DNA from: Streptomyces sp. YS415
Lineage (GTDB): Bacteria; Actinomycetota; Actinomycetes; Streptomycetales; Streptomycetaceae
Length of the DNA stretch: 64,000 nt
NCBI RefSeq assembly: GCF_023544665.1
Contig: NZ_JAMJFL010000001.1
Coordinates: 1-64,000 of the forward strand
Reading direction: 5' to 3'
Below the pieces are notes generated by a model. The model made no database searches and was not told where the DNA came from. It saw nothing but the letters and a program-made list of their open reading frames with translations. Numbering within the stretch: position 1 is the first letter of the stretch; each line of letters begins with the position of its first letter. Made by a program: the position numbers and the translations under genes. Of the stretch, positions 1-7,818 are shown in pieces.

Positions 1-869
1 GGTAGCCGCAGGTCGAGTACAGCCCCGCGCCCCTTAAGGGAGTCGGTGTTCCGCTCTTTTAGCTGTTCCCTTAGGTCCGCTGCCCTTCTGCGGGCGTCCC
101 TGACCGTCAGGGGCAGGGGGGTCCAGCCCGCGAGGCGGCCGAGGTCCACCACCGGTGGGGTGACCGGGGAGATCGCCATGACGTCCGCCGGGGCGCCGAG
201 GACGGGGGCCGCTCCCGGCGACGGGAGCAGGACGACGTGGTCGGCGTACTGGATGACCCGTTCCAGGCGGTGCTCGGCCATCAGGACCGTCGTGCCCAGG
301 TCGTGGACGAGGCGCTGGAGGACCGCCAGGACCTCCTCCGCCGCCGCCGGGTCCAGGGCGGAGGTCGGTTCGTCGAGGACCAGGACCTGGGGGTGGGGGG
401 TGAGGACCGAACCGATCGCCACGCGCTGCTGCTGGCCGCCGGAGAGGGTCGCGATCGGACGGTTGCGCAGCTCGGCCAGGCCCAGCAGGTCGAGGGTCTC
501 CTCGACCCGGCGGCGCATGACGTCCGGGGCCAGGCCCAACGACTCCATGCCGTAGGCGAGTTCGTCCTCGACCGTGTCCGTCACGAAGTGGGCGAGGGGG
601 TCCTGGCCCACCGTGCCCACCACGTCGGCCAGTTCACGCGGCTTGTGGGTGCGGGTGTCGCGGCCGGCGACGGTCACCCGGCCGCGCAGGGTGCCGCCGG
701 TGAAGTGCGGAACGAGACCGCTCACGGCGCCGAGGACCGTGGACTTGCCCACGCCGGACGGGCCCACGAGCAGGACGAGTTCGCCCTCCGGCACCTCGAA
801 GTCGATGTGCTGGACCGTGGGTTCGCGCTGCCCGTCGTAGGTCACGGAGACGTTCTCGAAGCGGATCAC
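1..869 (-). CDS. ECF-type ABC transporter ATPase (cobalamin/cobalt uptake), 3' end beyond window
   Basis: Energises uptake together with the membrane T component encoded just upstream. The frame opens at a GTG (867-869) that overlaps the stop of the T-component gene (GTGA) and stays open to the left edge, so the protein is truncated here. It shows a Walker A loop (GPSGVGKST) near residue 40, the signature LSGGQQQR, and Walker B VLVLDEPT followed by the D-loop SALD. One complete ATPase module is visible, followed by a charged linker. Actinobacterial ECF ATPases are often two modules fused in one chain, so a second module may follow outside the window (inference). The protein acts at the cytoplasmic face of the membrane. 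As the last visible gene of the riboswitch operon its cargo is probably cobalamin or a precursor. The substrate-binding S component is not in the window. Confidence 0.88.
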   Translation of the reverse strand, partial: MIRFENVSVTYDGQREPTVQHIDFEVPEGELVLLVGPSGVGKSTVLGAVSGLVPHFTGGTLRGRVTVAGRDTRTHKPRELADVVGTVGQDPLAHFVTDTVEDELAYGMESLGLAPDVMRRRVEETLDLLGLAELRNRPIATLSGGQQQRVAIGSVLTPHPQVLVLDEPTSALDPAAAEEVLAVLQRLVHDLGTTVLMAEHRLERVIQYADHVVLLPSPGAAPVLGAPADVMAISPVTPPVVDLGRLAGWTPLPLTVRDARRRAADLREQLKERNTDSLKGRGAVLDLRL

Positions 870-2014
870 GACGGCTCCTTCGGGGTGGGGGCGAGGACGG
901 CGGGGAGCAGGCCGAGCAGGATCGCCGCGGCGGGCCAGAGGGGCAGGGTGGGCGCGGTCAGGGGGATCACGCCGGGTTCCAGGGCCGCGGGGTTCTGGGC
1001 CTCCGCCAGGAACATGAGCGCGGCGACCGCGATGCCGGACGCCGTCACCAGCCAGGCCCGCGCGTCCCAGGGGTCGGGGCGGTAGCGGGTGCGGGCGGCT
1101 CGGCGACCGCCCAGGCGCAGGCCGACGAGGGCCGTGGTGAGCCCGGCGAGGAGGACGGGCAGGCCGTAGGTGCCGCCCTCCGCGGTCAGCACGCCGTAGG
1201 TGCCGGCGCAGACGCCGAGCAGGCCGCCGAGGGTGAGGGCGGTGGTGGTACGGCGTACGGCGGGCGGGACGTCGGCGGTACGGCCGTAGCCGCGGGCGTC
1301 CATGGCGGCGGCGAGGGCGACCGAGCGTTCCAGGGCGCCCTCCAGGACGGGCAGGCCCACGTGGAGCAGGCCCCGGATGCCCTTGTCCTGGCGGCCCCGC
1401 AGGCGGCGGGCGGCCCGCAGGCGCTGCACGTCCGCGATGAGGTTCGGGGCGAAGGTGAGCGCCACGACCACCGCCACGCCCATCTCGTACAGGGCGCCCG
1501 GGAGGCATTTGAGGAGGCGGGTGGGGTTGGCGAGGGCGTTCGCCGCGCCCACGCAGATGAGGAGCGTGGCCAGCCGCAGGGCGTCGTAGAGCGCGAAGAC
1601 GATGCCCTCCGCGTGCACCCGGCCGCCCAGGCGGATGCCCTGGGCCCAATCGGGGAGGGGGATCTCGGGGAGGGTGACGAGGGTGTGGGTGCCGGGGATG
1701 GGGGAGCCGAGGACGACGGCGAAGGCGAGGCGGATGAGGATGACGGCGAGGGCGAGCTTGACGAAGGCGTTGTAGGAGCGGGACCAGGGGGTTTCCTGGC
1801 GGCAGGTCACCACGACGTAGGCGGACGTGGCTATGAGGAGGGTGAGCAGGAGGGGGTTGGTGGTGCGGGTCGCCGCGGTGCCGAGGGCGAGCGACCAGAG
1901 CCACCAGGCGCCGGGGTGGAGGGGGGTGCGGGGCGTGGGCCGGGGCGGGGTGGGAGCGCTCACCGGCGCTTGCCGGGTGCCGCTGCGCCCCGAGTGGCTG
2001 GGCGCCTTATCCAT
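866..2014 (-). CDS. ECF transporter transmembrane (T) component, CbiQ/EcfT family
   Basis: A 382-residue integral membrane protein that would couple ATP hydrolysis to substrate translocation in an energy-coupling-factor transporter. The chain has several hydrophobic segments (near residues 38-70, 85-110, 140-165, 265-305 and 325-375). A cytoplasmic charged stretch (RLRAARRLRGRQDKG) and a following AMDARGYGR motif match the two Ala-Arg-Gly coupling motifs typical of T components. The start was placed at the ATG at 2012-2014, which overlaps the stop of the upstream anchored-protein gene by eight bases. The longer frame upstream is Arg-rich and looks like non-coding shadow. The 3' end overlaps the ATPase start (GTGA), so the two are translationally coupled. 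Its place under a cobalamin riboswitch suggests vitamin B12 or cobalt transport. Confidence 0.87.
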   Translation of the reverse strand: MDKAPSHSGRSGTRQAPVSAPTPPRPTPRTPLHPGAWWLWSLALGTAATRTTNPLLLTLLIATSAYVVVTCRQETPWSRSYNAFVKLALAVILIRLAFAVVLGSPIPGTHTLVTLPEIPLPDWAQGIRLGGRVHAEGIVFALYDALRLATLLICVGAANALANPTRLLKCLPGALYEMGVAVVVALTFAPNLIADVQRLRAARRLRGRQDKGIRGLLHVGLPVLEGALERSVALAAAMDARGYGRTADVPPAVRRTTTALTLGGLLGVCAGTYGVLTAEGGTYGLPVLLAGLTTALVGLRLGGRRAARTRYRPDPWDARAWLVTASGIAVAALMFLAEAQNPAALEPGVIPLTAPTLPLWPAAAILLGLLPAVLAPTPKEPS

Positions 2015-2627
2015 GCCGGCGTCGGCGTGCCTGCCAGAGTGCCGCCGCTCCCAGGGTTGCCACGCCCGCCACGCCTGCCCACAGGCCCACCGACGGGCCC
2101 TCGGTCTGCTCCGTGCTCTTGGGTGCCGACTTCGCCACCTTTTCGCCGCAGCCCGCGCTCGGGTAGCCCGCGATCGCGCACAGCAGGGCGTTGGAGTCGT
2201 AGCGGAGCGGTTTGGCGACCGAGGCCAGCGCATCCGCCGTGGTGGCGTCCTCGCCGACCCGGGCGCAGGCCGTGCGCGGCTTCGGAGGGGTCTCGCCCGA
2301 GGGGGACTCCGCCCTGGTGCCGAAGTCGATGACCAGGGCCACCCGCTTCTCGCCGTCCCGCGCCGGTGTCCGCGCGCAGATCGCGCCGAAGGTCGCCGTG
2401 CCGCGCGGGGTCGCCGCGTCGGCGGAGTCCTCGCTCACGGTGAAGCGGAACCCCTGGACGTCGCCGTCCGAGGGGACCGTTGTGGACGGGCCCTGGGTGG
2501 CGTACGTCCAGGCCGAGCCGTCACGGTCCCAGAAGGACCAGTAGCGGTAGCCGGCGGCCTGCGCCGAGGGGGCCGCGGCCCACAGGGCGAGCGCGGCCAT
2601 CAGCAGGGCGCAGGCCCGACGTGTCAC
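2007..2627 (-). CDS. SCO2322-like secreted membrane-anchored protein of the B12 operon
   Basis: A 206-residue protein of unknown biochemical role. It has an N-terminal signal peptide (about residues 1-22, ending ...SAQA-A) and a single C-terminal transmembrane helix near residues 180-198 followed by the basic stop-transfer tail WQARRRRHG. It should therefore be displayed outside the cell on a membrane anchor. The extracellular part contains several cysteines (ICAR, ACAR, LCAI, GCGE) that could form disulfides. The GTG start (2625-2627) overlaps the stop of the upstream alpha-barrel gene (GTGA). I recall an actinobacterial family named after SCO2322 with this sequence and context. Being sandwiched between the barrel protein and the ECF membrane subunit, it may help hand substrate to the transporter (inference). 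Confidence 0.75.
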   Translation of the reverse strand: MTRRACALLMAALALWAAAPSAQAAGYRYWSFWDRDGSAWTYATQGPSTTVPSDGDVQGFRFTVSEDSADAATPRGTATFGAICARTPARDGEKRVALVIDFGTRAESPSGETPPKPRTACARVGEDATTADALASVAKPLRYDSNALLCAIAGYPSAGCGEKVAKSAPKSTEQTEGPSVGLWAGVAGVATLGAAALWQARRRRHG

Positions 2628-3838
2628 AGCTGCTGCCCCTTGTTGCGGCCGGTGAACAGGAAGCCGACACCGATGCCCGCGACCAGGCCCACGCCGATGA
2701 TCCACCAGACGCTGACGCCGTCCTCGTCGTCCTCCGCCTTCTCGGCGGCCTTCGCGGTGGCCTGCGTCTTCGGCTCGGGGCCGGTGGCGTTGAGCTGCTT
2801 GACCAGGTCCGTGCCGCCGAAGGTGCGCGGGTCCGCCCCGGCCGCCTCGGCCGCGAGGATCAGCTGGGCGTAGGCGGCGGGGCCGTTCTGCTTCGCCCAG
2901 TCCGCGGAGTTCTTCTCCAGCCAGGTCAGCGGCTTCTCCGCCGCCTTCGGACCGGCCGTCACGGCGAGCGCGACGACCGCGTCGGCCGTGTTGCCGAAGT
3001 CGGGCTGGTCCTCGGCGCCGGCGAGGGCGGACATCAGGTGGCTGTCCTTCTCCATCGCCTCGGCGAGGTAGGACGCGCCGTTGGCGGCGACCTGGTCGGG
3101 CTCGGCCTTCGTGGCGTCGGTGCAGCTGAGGTCCGTGTCGTCGGCCGCCTTCGCCGACTCCATGCTCATGCCCTTCAGGCCGACCACGGCTGCCGCGGTC
3201 GCGTCGGCGTTGGCGGTGAGCTTGCCCTTCTTGTCGGGCTGGTAGGCGAACGCGCCGCCGTCCTCGCAGGGCAGCGCCAGCTTGCGCAGGGCGTCGTAGG
3301 GGGACTTGCCGTCCTTGACCGCGGTGTCGGGGTCCTGGCCCACGGCGTTGAGGGCGCCGATGACGACGGACGTGGAGTTGGCGTCGCTCGGCCCGCCGGG
3401 GGTGTAGCCCCAGCCGCCGTCCTTGTTCTGCACGCTCTTCAGCCAGGTGACCGCCTTGAGGGCGACGTCCATGTGGTCGCCGTCACCGGCCAGGGACAGG
3501 GCCTGGGCCGCGGCGGCCGTGCTGTTGGTGTCGACCATGACCTTGGCGTCGCATGCTTTGGCGGGCTCGGCGCGGAAGGCGGCGAAGGCGCCGTTCGCGC
3601 ACTGCTGTCCGAGCAGCCAGTCGACGGCCTTGGTGGCGGGCCGCACATCCGACTTGTGCTGGGCGATCAGGGCCAGCGACTGGCGCCAGACGCCGTCGTA
3701 GGTCGGATCGCTGGTGCCGTACAGACCGGAGGGGACGGCGACGGACGGTGACGGTGACGGGGACGCGGCCATGACGGGCGTGGCCGTGCCGATCACGGCG
3801 GTGGCGGCCAGGACCGCGGCGCTGCGGCGGACGTTCAT
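2624..3838 (-). CDS. Extracellular membrane-anchored alpha/alpha-barrel (transcobalamin/prenyltransferase-like repeat) protein
   Basis: A 404-residue protein with a signal peptide (MNVRRSAAVLAATAVIGTAT...), a helical-repeat domain and a C-terminal transmembrane helix (about residues 370-392) with a short basic tail, so the repeat domain faces outside. The repeats are of the squalene-cyclase/prenyltransferase type: repeated WLL-Q--NGAF, WLKSVQNKDGGWGY and ANSTSVVIGAL blocks build an alpha6-alpha6 barrel. Animal cobalamin carriers (transcobalamin, intrinsic factor) use the same fold. Because the gene is first in an operon under a cobalamin riboswitch, a surface corrinoid-binding role is more likely than an enzymatic one (inference). 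The start at 3836-3838 is the ATG preceding the signal peptide; the preceding in-frame residues look non-coding. The downstream gene overlaps by four bases. Confidence 0.82.
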   Translation of the reverse strand: MNVRRSAAVLAATAVIGTATPVMAASPSPSPSVAVPSGLYGTSDPTYDGVWRQSLALIAQHKSDVRPATKAVDWLLGQQCANGAFAAFRAEPAKACDAKVMVDTNSTAAAAQALSLAGDGDHMDVALKAVTWLKSVQNKDGGWGYTPGGPSDANSTSVVIGALNAVGQDPDTAVKDGKSPYDALRKLALPCEDGGAFAYQPDKKGKLTANADATAAAVVGLKGMSMESAKAADDTDLSCTDATKAEPDQVAANGASYLAEAMEKDSHLMSALAGAEDQPDFGNTADAVVALAVTAGPKAAEKPLTWLEKNSADWAKQNGPAAYAQLILAAEAAGADPRTFGGTDLVKQLNATGPEPKTQATAKAAEKAEDDEDGVSVWWIIGVGLVAGIGVGFLFTGRNKGQQL

Positions 3839-3847
3839 GATCGGCGG

Positions 3848-3877
3848 GTGCCTCTCCCTGGGGGAGCCGGGCAGCAC
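3848..3877 (-). promoter_or_regulatory. Putative expression-platform hairpin over the ribosome binding site
   Basis: In the leader between the riboswitch and the first start codon, CTCCC pairs with GGGAG across a three-base loop, and outer GTGC and GCAC arms extend the stem. The paired GGGAGAGG is the best Shine-Dalgarno candidate for the ATG at 3838, so the hairpin could block translation initiation. This is a prediction from base pairing only. Confidence 0.5.
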
Positions 3878-3961
3878 GGGACGACCCCGGGCGGCTCGGC
3901 TCCGCAGACCTCGACGGTGCCGTGCGGCGGCGGGCTGCCGGCGCACGTGAGCCGTTCACGA

Positions 3962-4099
3962 CCGTAGCGGGGCAGTCCGGCTCGCAGTTCCATGACTGCT
4001 TACGGTTGCGGGTCAGCGCCGGAATTGCACCGGCTTCCCCCCGTACGGGTGTGATGACGACGCGGCCACTCTACCGGCCCGTAATTTCGGCTCCTACGG
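3962..4099 (-). promoter_or_regulatory. Cobalamin (AdoCbl) riboswitch
   Basis: Read on the minus strand, the conserved core lies at 4002-4040 (AAGCCGGTGCAATTCCGGCG followed by CTGACCCGCAACCGT) and the 3' B12-box-like segment GAGCCGGACTGCC lies at about 3970-3984. A perfect six-base P1 helix closes the element (CCGTAG at 4099-4094 pairs with CTACGG at 3967-3962). It begins only six bases after the stop of the upstream MBL gene. Cobalamin should repress the downstream uptake operon. Confidence 0.95.
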
Positions 4100-4104
4100 A
4101 ACCC

Positions 4105-5130
4105 TCACACGGCCCGGTACGTCACCGGCCCGCTCCCCGTCACCGTCTCCGCCCGGCCCAGCTTCACCAGTCGGCGCAGGTGGGACTCGGCCTCCGAGAC
4201 CGCGATGTTCCGTGAGCCGTAGGGGATCTGCTCCCAGGGGCGGTTCCACTCCATGCGCTCGGCGAGCTGCCAGGCGGTGAGGGGTTCGCGCAGGAGGGTG
4301 AGCAGGCCGGTGAGGCGGGCCTCGTGGTGGGCGAGCAGTTCCCGCACGCGGGCCTCCGCGCCGGTGAAGGCGTGCTGGTGTGCCGGGAGGATCTCGGCGG
4401 GGGCCAGCCGGGCGATCCGCTCCAGGGAGTCCAGGTAGTCGCCGAGAGGGTCGGTGACGGTGTCGTCGTCGGGGTCCTCGTACAGGCCGATGTGCGGGGT
4501 GATCTCCGGGAGGACGTGGTCGCCGGAGAACAGGCGCCCGTGGCCGGGGAGTTGAGCGGGATGCTCCTCCTCCAGGTGCAGGCAGACGTGGCCGGGTGTG
4601 TGGCCCGGGGTCCAAATCGCGCGCAGCCGTCGGCCGGGGAGGTCGAGGAGTTCGCCCGGGACGATCTCGCGGTCCGGGAGGGCGGGGGAGAGGCCGGGCA
4701 GGGTGTGGCGGCGGGCGCCGCGCAGGGGGGCCACGTGCTCCTCGGGGGCGCCGGCCGCGGTGAGCTTCGCCGCCATGTACGTGAACCAGCGCTCGGGTTC
4801 GGCGGAGCGGGTGCGGCGCACGATCGCGGTGTCCGCCTCGTGCATCGTGATCCAGGCGCCGGAGGCCTCGCGCACGGTGCCGGACAGGCCGTGGTGGTCG
4901 GGGTGGTGGTGGGTGACGACCACGCCGTGGACCTCGCCGACGGACGTACCGCAGGCCGTCAGGCCCTCGGCGAGGGCGTCCCAGGAAGCCGGGTCGTCCC
5001 AGCCGGTGTCGATCAGCACCGGTCCACGGTCGGTGTCGACGACGTGGACGAGGGTGTGGCCGAGGGGGTTGTCCGGGATGGGGACCTGGATGGACCGAAC
5101 GCCCCCGCCGTGATCGTAGGTTCTCGTCAT
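4105..5130 (-). CDS. MBL-fold metallo-hydrolase
   Basis: A 341-residue metallo-beta-lactamase-fold hydrolase, cytosolic by lack of any signal peptide. The metal-binding signature H-x-H-x-D-H is at about residues 74-79 (THHHPDHHG), with further ligands in WTPGHTPGHV and SGDHVL. A C-terminal winged-helix-like segment (LTAWQLAERMEWNRPW) is typical of the LACTB2/MBL plus C-terminal-domain family that hydrolyses thioesters or nucleic-acid phosphodiesters. The start is the ATG at 5128-5130 because GGAGGGG lies five bases before it; an ATG ten codons upstream lacks such a site. It is divergent from the aldehyde dehydrogenase gene across a KstR-like box, so it may act on an acyl-CoA or lactone in the same pathway. 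The natural substrate is unknown. Confidence 0.85.
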   Translation of the reverse strand: MTRTYDHGGGVRSIQVPIPDNPLGHTLVHVVDTDRGPVLIDTGWDDPASWDALAEGLTACGTSVGEVHGVVVTHHHPDHHGLSGTVREASGAWITMHEADTAIVRRTRSAEPERWFTYMAAKLTAAGAPEEHVAPLRGARRHTLPGLSPALPDREIVPGELLDLPGRRLRAIWTPGHTPGHVCLHLEEEHPAQLPGHGRLFSGDHVLPEITPHIGLYEDPDDDTVTDPLGDYLDSLERIARLAPAEILPAHQHAFTGAEARVRELLAHHEARLTGLLTLLREPLTAWQLAERMEWNRPWEQIPYGSRNIAVSEAESHLRRLVKLGRAETVTGSGPVTYRAV

Positions 5131-5166
5131 CTGCCCCTCCGCGTCGCGGTCATTGCCCACTATAAC

Positions 5167-5185
5167 TAGAACTGGTATCAGTTCT
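5167..5185. promoter_or_regulatory. KstR-like operator between the MBL and aldehyde dehydrogenase genes
   Basis: TAGAACTGGTATCA (5167-5180) matches the KstR consensus TNNAACNNGTTNNA with one mismatch. It lies inside a perfect inverted repeat, AGAACTG-GTAT-CAGTTCT (5168-5185). The site sits about 37 bases from the MBL start and 99 bases from the aldehyde dehydrogenase start. Confidence 0.6.
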
Positions 5186-5188
5186 GAG

Positions 5189-5257
5189 GCAGCGTCAGAA
5201 AACCGTGCAGCGTCAGTAACAGTGCAGCGTAAGAAACAGCGCAGCGTCAGAAACAGT
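5189..5257 (+). repeat. Four tandem 17-18 bp repeats in the aldehyde dehydrogenase leader
   Basis: Units begin at 5189, 5207, 5224 and 5241 with consensus GCAGCGTCAGAAACAGT; the first unit is one base longer and the others differ by one to three bases. They lie between the KstR-like box and the GGAGG ribosome binding site (5271-5275). The function is unknown. Confidence 0.85.
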
Positions 5258-5283
5258 GCTCAGCTCCGCAGGAGGCGTCGGCC

Positions 5284-6741
5284 ATGACCGAGCTCGTGGA
5301 ACACGGACAGCTGTTCATCGGCGGGGAGTTGACCGACCCCCTCGGCAAGGACTTCATCGAAGTCGTCTCGCCGCACACGGAAGAGGTCATCGGGCGGGTG
5401 CCGCACGCGTCCACCGCCGACGTGGACCGGGCCGTCGCCGTCGCCCGGAAGGCCTTCGACGAAGGGCCCTGGCCGCGGATGTCACTGGAGGAGCGGATCG
5501 AGGTCGTCACCCGGATCAAGGACGCCTTCGCCGTACGGCACGAGGAGATCGCCCGGGTCATCTCCTCCGAGAACGGCTCCCCGTACTCCTGGAGCGTCCT
5601 CGCGCAGGCGCTCGGCGCGATGATGGTGTGGGACTCCGCCCTCACCGTCGCGCGGGACTTCACCTACGAGGAACACCGCGACGGAGTCCTCGGCAGGATC
5701 CTCGTGCGGCGCGAGCCGGTCGGGGTCGTGGCGGCCGTGGTGCCGTGGAACGTCCCGCAGTTCATCACCGCCGCCAAGCTCGGCCCCGCCCTGCTCACCG
5801 GCTGCACGGTGGTGCTCAAGCCGTCGCCCGAGTCGCCGCTCGACGCCTATCTGCTCGCCGAGATCACCAAGGAGGCCGGGCTGCCGGAAGGGGTCCTGTC
5901 CATCCTCCCCGCCGACCGCGAGGTCAGCGAGTACCTCGTCGGGCACCCCGGCATCGACAAGGTCTCCTTCACCGGCTCGGTCGCCGCGGGCCGGCGCGTG
6001 ATGGAGGTCGCCGCGCGGAACCTGACGCGGGTGACGCTGGAGCTGGGCGGCAAGTCGGCGGCGGTCGTGCTGCCGGACGCGGACATCGACACCGCGGTGG
6101 CCGGGATCGTCCCGGCGGCCTGGATGAACAACGGCCAGGCCTGCGTCGCCCAGACCCGCATCCTGCTGCCGCGCTCCCGCTACGACGAGTTCGCCGAGGC
6201 CCTCGCCGCCGCCGCGAACGCCCTCGTCGTCGGCGACCCCCTCGACCCCGCGACCCAGGTCGGCCCGCTCGTCGCCAAGCGCCAGCAGCGCCGCAACCTC
6301 GACTACATCCGCATCGGCCAGGAGGAGGGCGCCAAGATCCTCACCGGTGGCGGGCGTCCGCCGGGCCTGGACCGGGGCTGGTACGTGGAGCCGACGCTCT
6401 TCGGCGACGTCGACAACTCCATGCGGATCGCGCGGGAGGAGATCTTCGGGCCGGTGATCTGCCTGCTGCCCTACGGCGACGAGTCCGAGGCCGTGAAGAT
6501 CGCCAACGACTCCGAGTACGGGCTCAGCGGCAGCGTCTGGACGGCCGACGTCGAGCGCGGCATCGAGGTCGCCCGCCGGGTCCGTACCGGCACCTACTCC
6601 GTCAACACCTTCAGCCTCGACATGCTCGGCCCCTTCGGCGGCTACAAGAACTCCGGCCTGGGACGCGAGTTCGGGCCCGAGGGATACGGCGAGTACCTCG
6701 AGCACAAGATGATCCATCTCCCCGCCGGCTGGGAGGCGTAG
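5284..6741 (+). CDS. NAD(P)-dependent aldehyde dehydrogenase
   Basis: Oxidises an aldehyde to the acid with NAD(P)+ in the cytosol. It is 485 residues, the usual size of the family. Catalytic residues are visible: Asn156 in PWNVPQ, Lys179 in VLKPSP, the general base Glu253 in LELGGKSA and the nucleophile Cys287 in NNGQACVAQ. The cofactor-binding FTGS motif is at 229-232. GGAGG eight bases before the ATG fixes the start. It is followed five bases later by a ferredoxin gene and preceded by a KstR-like operator. From memory, the mycobacterial KstR regulon includes an aldehyde dehydrogenase (Rv0223c), which makes a role in steroid or isoprenoid side-chain oxidation plausible, though the substrate cannot be told from sequence. 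Confidence 0.92.
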   Translation: MTELVEHGQLFIGGELTDPLGKDFIEVVSPHTEEVIGRVPHASTADVDRAVAVARKAFDEGPWPRMSLEERIEVVTRIKDAFAVRHEEIARVISSENGSPYSWSVLAQALGAMMVWDSALTVARDFTYEEHRDGVLGRILVRREPVGVVAAVVPWNVPQFITAAKLGPALLTGCTVVLKPSPESPLDAYLLAEITKEAGLPEGVLSILPADREVSEYLVGHPGIDKVSFTGSVAAGRRVMEVAARNLTRVTLELGGKSAAVVLPDADIDTAVAGIVPAAWMNNGQACVAQTRILLPRSRYDEFAEALAAAANALVVGDPLDPATQVGPLVAKRQQRRNLDYIRIGQEEGAKILTGGGRPPGLDRGWYVEPTLFGDVDNSMRIAREEIFGPVICLLPYGDESEAVKIANDSEYGLSGSVWTADVERGIEVARRVRTGTYSVNTFSLDMLGPFGGYKNSGLGREFGPEGYGEYLEHKMIHLPAGWEA

Positions 6742-6746
6742 GCGGG

Positions 6747-6980
6747 ATGGGAGACCGCTGGCACGTCGAGGTCGACCGGTCCGTGTGCATCGGCTCGGCC
6801 CAGTGCGTCCACCGGGCCCCCGACGCGTTCCGGCTGGACACCGCCCGCCAGTCCCACCCCCGCGAGCCGGAGACGGACGCCCACGAGGAGGTCCTGGCGG
6901 CGGCGGAGACCTGCCCGGTGGAGGCGATCGTGATCACTCTGCTGGGCAGCGGGGAGCCGGTCTTCCCGCCGGAGGACTAA
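6747..6980 (+). CDS. Small ferredoxin of the 3Fe-4S / P450-partner type
   Basis: A 77-residue acidic cytosolic electron carrier. The cluster ligands are seen as CIGSAQC (Cys-x5-Cys) near residues 13-19 and the distal Cys-Pro (TCPVEAI) near residue 56. A residue replaces the fourth cysteine, as in the 3Fe-4S ferredoxins that pass electrons to cytochrome P450s or other oxygenases. It starts at the ATG at 6747, five bases after the aldehyde dehydrogenase stop, and is presumably co-transcribed with it. No P450 or oxygenase gene is in the window, so its electron acceptor must be elsewhere. It converges on the kstR-like gene with 12 bases between the stops. Confidence 0.9.
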   Translation: MGDRWHVEVDRSVCIGSAQCVHRAPDAFRLDTARQSHPREPETDAHEEVLAAAETCPVEAIVITLLGSGEPVFPPED

Positions 6981-6992
6981 GGGATTGGGGGA

Positions 6993-7646
6993 CTACGGGG
7001 TGCGGGAAGCCGCCCCGTGGGTCTCTTGCGGGTCCTCGGGGGCCGTCAGGTCGATCAGGCGGCACACCGTCTCGATGTCGATCTTCACCTGGGCGATGGA
7101 GGCACGGCCCGACAGCCAGGTGATCAGCGCCGAGTGCCAGGTGTGCTCGATGACCCGGACCGCGGACAACTGCTCCGGCGTCGGGTGCTCCTGGCCCATC
7201 GCGTCCAGGATGATCACGGTCGTCTGCCGGGACACCTGGTCCACCTCGGGCGACACACTGCGGTCCGCGAAGGTCAGCGCGCGGACCATGGCGTCGGCGA
7301 GATGCGGCTCGCGCTGCAGGGCGCGGAAGGCGCGCATCAGCGTCTCCGCCACCCGCTCCGCCGCCGTCTCGCCGGCCGGCGGCTTCTTGCGGAGGGTGCC
7401 GTGCATGTGCTCCAGCTGATCCTGCATCGTGGCGACCAGCAGATGGATCTTGGACGGGAAGTAGCGGTAGAGCGTGCCGAGCGCCACCTGCGACGACTCC
7501 GCGACCTCCCGCATCTGCACGGCGTCGAAACCGCCCCGGCTGGCCAACTGCGCGCTCGCGTGCAGGATGCGGCGGCGACGCGCCTCCTGCCGCTCGGTGA
7601 GGGGTGGGGCGACGGGTCTCGCGGTACTGGCTGCCACCTTGTCCAC
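6993..7646 (-). CDS. kstR: TetR-family repressor, KstR-like
   Basis: A 217-residue DNA-binding repressor. The N-terminal half (RILHASAQLASRGGFDAVQM through LGTLYRYFPSK, about residues 25-67) is, as far as I recall, nearly identical to the helix-turn-helix of mycobacterial KstR, the repressor of cholesterol catabolism whose ligand is a steroid-CoA thioester. The C-terminal ligand domain is more diverged (FADRSVSPEVDQV, WLSGRAS). The GTG start has GAGGGG six bases upstream. A perfect KstR-type box lies about 105 bases upstream in the divergent promoter region, so autoregulation is likely. Two further matching boxes near a dehydrogenase and a hydratase operon in this window are its probable targets. 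The ligand in Streptomyces is unknown and could be a non-cholesterol isoprenoid. Confidence 0.88.
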   Translation of the reverse strand: MDKVAASTARPVAPPLTERQEARRRRILHASAQLASRGGFDAVQMREVAESSQVALGTLYRYFPSKIHLLVATMQDQLEHMHGTLRKKPPAGETAAERVAETLMRAFRALQREPHLADAMVRALTFADRSVSPEVDQVSRQTTVIILDAMGQEHPTPEQLSAVRVIEHTWHSALITWLSGRASIAQVKIDIETVCRLIDLTAPEDPQETHGAASRTP

Positions 7647-7750
7647 CTTGTTCCCCTCGCCGTGGCGCGACCGTGGCGTGAATCACCTGATCCACTGCTC
7701 ACGCCGCCTCTACCTGCCGGTAGATTCGGAGCCTCTTGAACGATCAAGTC

Positions 7751-7764
7751 TGTAACTTGTTCTA
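7751..7764. promoter_or_regulatory. KstR-like operator between kstR and the glycosyltransferase operon
   Basis: TGTAACTTGTTCTA matches TNNAACNNGTTNNA at every fixed position. It lies 105 bases before the kstR start and 55 bases before the glycosyltransferase start, so it may control both directions. Confidence 0.7.
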
Positions 7765-7818
7765 GATTAGCGTCCCGGCGTAATCTCGCGGGACAGTGCA
7801 GGGAGAAGGGGGCCCGGA

